Shown here piece after piece: positions 14,208 through 14,639 of a stretch of DNA of 14,639 nucleotides; position 1 is the stretch's first letter, and every line of letters starts with the position of its first letter. Where the stretch lies: contig CAJTXA010000041.1 of the NCBI GenBank assembly GCA_910579865.1, positions 1 to 14,639 on the forward strand, given 5' to 3'. Source of the stretch: an uncultured Lachnospiraceae bacterium. GTDB taxonomy: Bacteria > Bacillota > Clostridia > Lachnospirales > Lachnospiraceae. The notes beneath the pieces are model-generated. The model had not been told where the DNA came from. It did no database searches and saw nothing but the letters and a program-made list of their open reading frames with translations. Position numbers and translations under genes: made by a program.

Positions 14208-14639
14208 AAACGCTTTTCCTTTCTTTTGGCGGATAACCTGCCACCGCATTTTTTGTGAGCAGCCATTATAGGACGGCTGTCTGTGAACCGATGCCCGTAT
14301 CCGGGCAGTCTACGGCTGTCGCTTTCTGACAGCCGCAGGGGGCTTTGTTTTGTGAAGTCCCCTCTGCAATGCTGCACATCTGTCCTGAAATGTAGCCGTA
14401 AGCAGCAGCGCCATCTATGCGCCCGTCCTCTGGGCGGCATGGATAAATACAGTCCGGTTTTTTCGGACTGTATAAATTCACACTTGCGTGAATTTGCCCC
14501 CGGCAGGGCGAAATCCCCGGAGCATAAACCGAAGGTTTGTGCGTAGGGTGTATTTCGCTCTCAAACGCCGAGGGCTTAGGGGAGAGCTTGCGCCCTCCCC
14601 GGAAATTAGTTGCTGACACTCTCTGAACCACTCCGAAGC
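14208..14639. other. Hairpin-rich non-coding region upstream of the relaxase, candidate oriT
   Basis: This GC-rich stretch holds several perfect inverted repeats: CGGCTGTC/GACAGCCG (14313-14320, 14328-14335), a 10-bp stem (14447-14456, 14464-14473), an 8-bp stem (14474-14481, 14488-14495) and GGGGAG/CTCCCC (14579-14584, 14595-14600). Within the last hairpin lies CTTGCGCCCTCCCC (14587-14600), close to the nic core GTGCGCCCTCCCC of RSF1010/R1162-type origins served by MobA relaxases. Position directly before the relaxase gene fits an origin of transfer. A 121-codon minus-strand frame (14266-14631) crosses the region, but its composition and the hairpins suggest it is not coding. Confidence 0.5.
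14587..14600 (+). other. Candidate nic site
   Basis: CTTGCGCCCTCCCC matches the MobA-type nic core; by analogy the nick would fall between G at 14592 and C at 14593 on the plus strand. Which strand is cut is inferred, not seen. Confidence 0.4.

Noticed and set aside
14266..14631. 121-codon minus-strand frame upstream of the relaxase
   Set aside because: It crosses several perfect inverted repeats and a nic-like core, has no convincing ribosome site, and shows no motif. Structured oriT DNA explains the open frame better.
1..14639. CRISPR array, tRNA or rRNA genes
   Set aside because: No regularly spaced repeat array, cloverleaf with anticodon arm or ribosomal RNA core sequence was recognised on either strand.

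Overview
The window looks like a mobilizable accessory island from a low-GC Gram-positive gut-type anaerobe, most likely a Lachnospiraceae or other Clostridia member. This rests on strong GGAGG-type ribosome sites, very AT-rich genes, an agr-type peptide quorum-sensing module, radical SAM/SPASM peptide maturases, a bacterial group II intron and a MobA/MobL relaxase. The species cannot be named from sequence alone.

Layout. At the far left (147-257, + strand) is the 5' stub of a DUF1877-like gene, cut by a rearrangement, followed by an imperfect inverted repeat (272-391). Almost everything from 478 to 10933 is on the minus strand and reads right to left. First comes a LytTR response regulator (10217-10933) with an AgrC-like histidine kinase (8959-10215), ending in a terminator (8873-8924). 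Next is a promoter (about 8808-8835) with two 9-bp direct repeats 12 bp apart just upstream, the geometry of AgrA/LytTR binding sites. This promoter drives a compact operon: agrD-like autoinducer precursor (8621-8761), agrB-like processing protease (8061-8618), a 42-residue three-cysteine peptide that is probably a RiPP precursor (7852-7980), an intercistronic hairpin (7802-7844), SPASM radical SAM enzyme 1 (6408-7784), an EpeE/YydG-like radical SAM enzyme (5482-6411), SPASM radical SAM enzyme 2 (4124-5485), an ABC ATPase (3454-4134), an FtsX/MacB-type permease (1146-3479) and a secreted protein of unknown function (478-1134).

Proposed logic. AgrB would process and export AgrD to an autoinducing peptide. 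The kinase would sense it and phosphorylate the LytTR regulator, which would activate the promoter of agrD and of the peptide operon behind it. This makes a self-amplifying switch for a ribosomally made peptide modified by three radical SAM enzymes (two likely forming Cys-dependent crosslinks, one possibly an epimerase). The ABC pair would export it or protect the producer. Gene identities are read from the sequence; the circuit and product chemistry are inference.

Right part. A short group II intron without its reverse transcriptase (about 11098-11641, minus strand) sits against the start codon of a decayed IS4-like transposase (11643-12451, plus strand). From about 12.5 kb the composition turns GC-richer: a MobA/MobL relaxase (12519-14207, minus) and, upstream of it, a hairpin-rich non-coding stretch (14208-14639) with a nic-like CTTGCGCCCTCCCC, a candidate oriT. 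No tRNA, rRNA or CRISPR array was seen.
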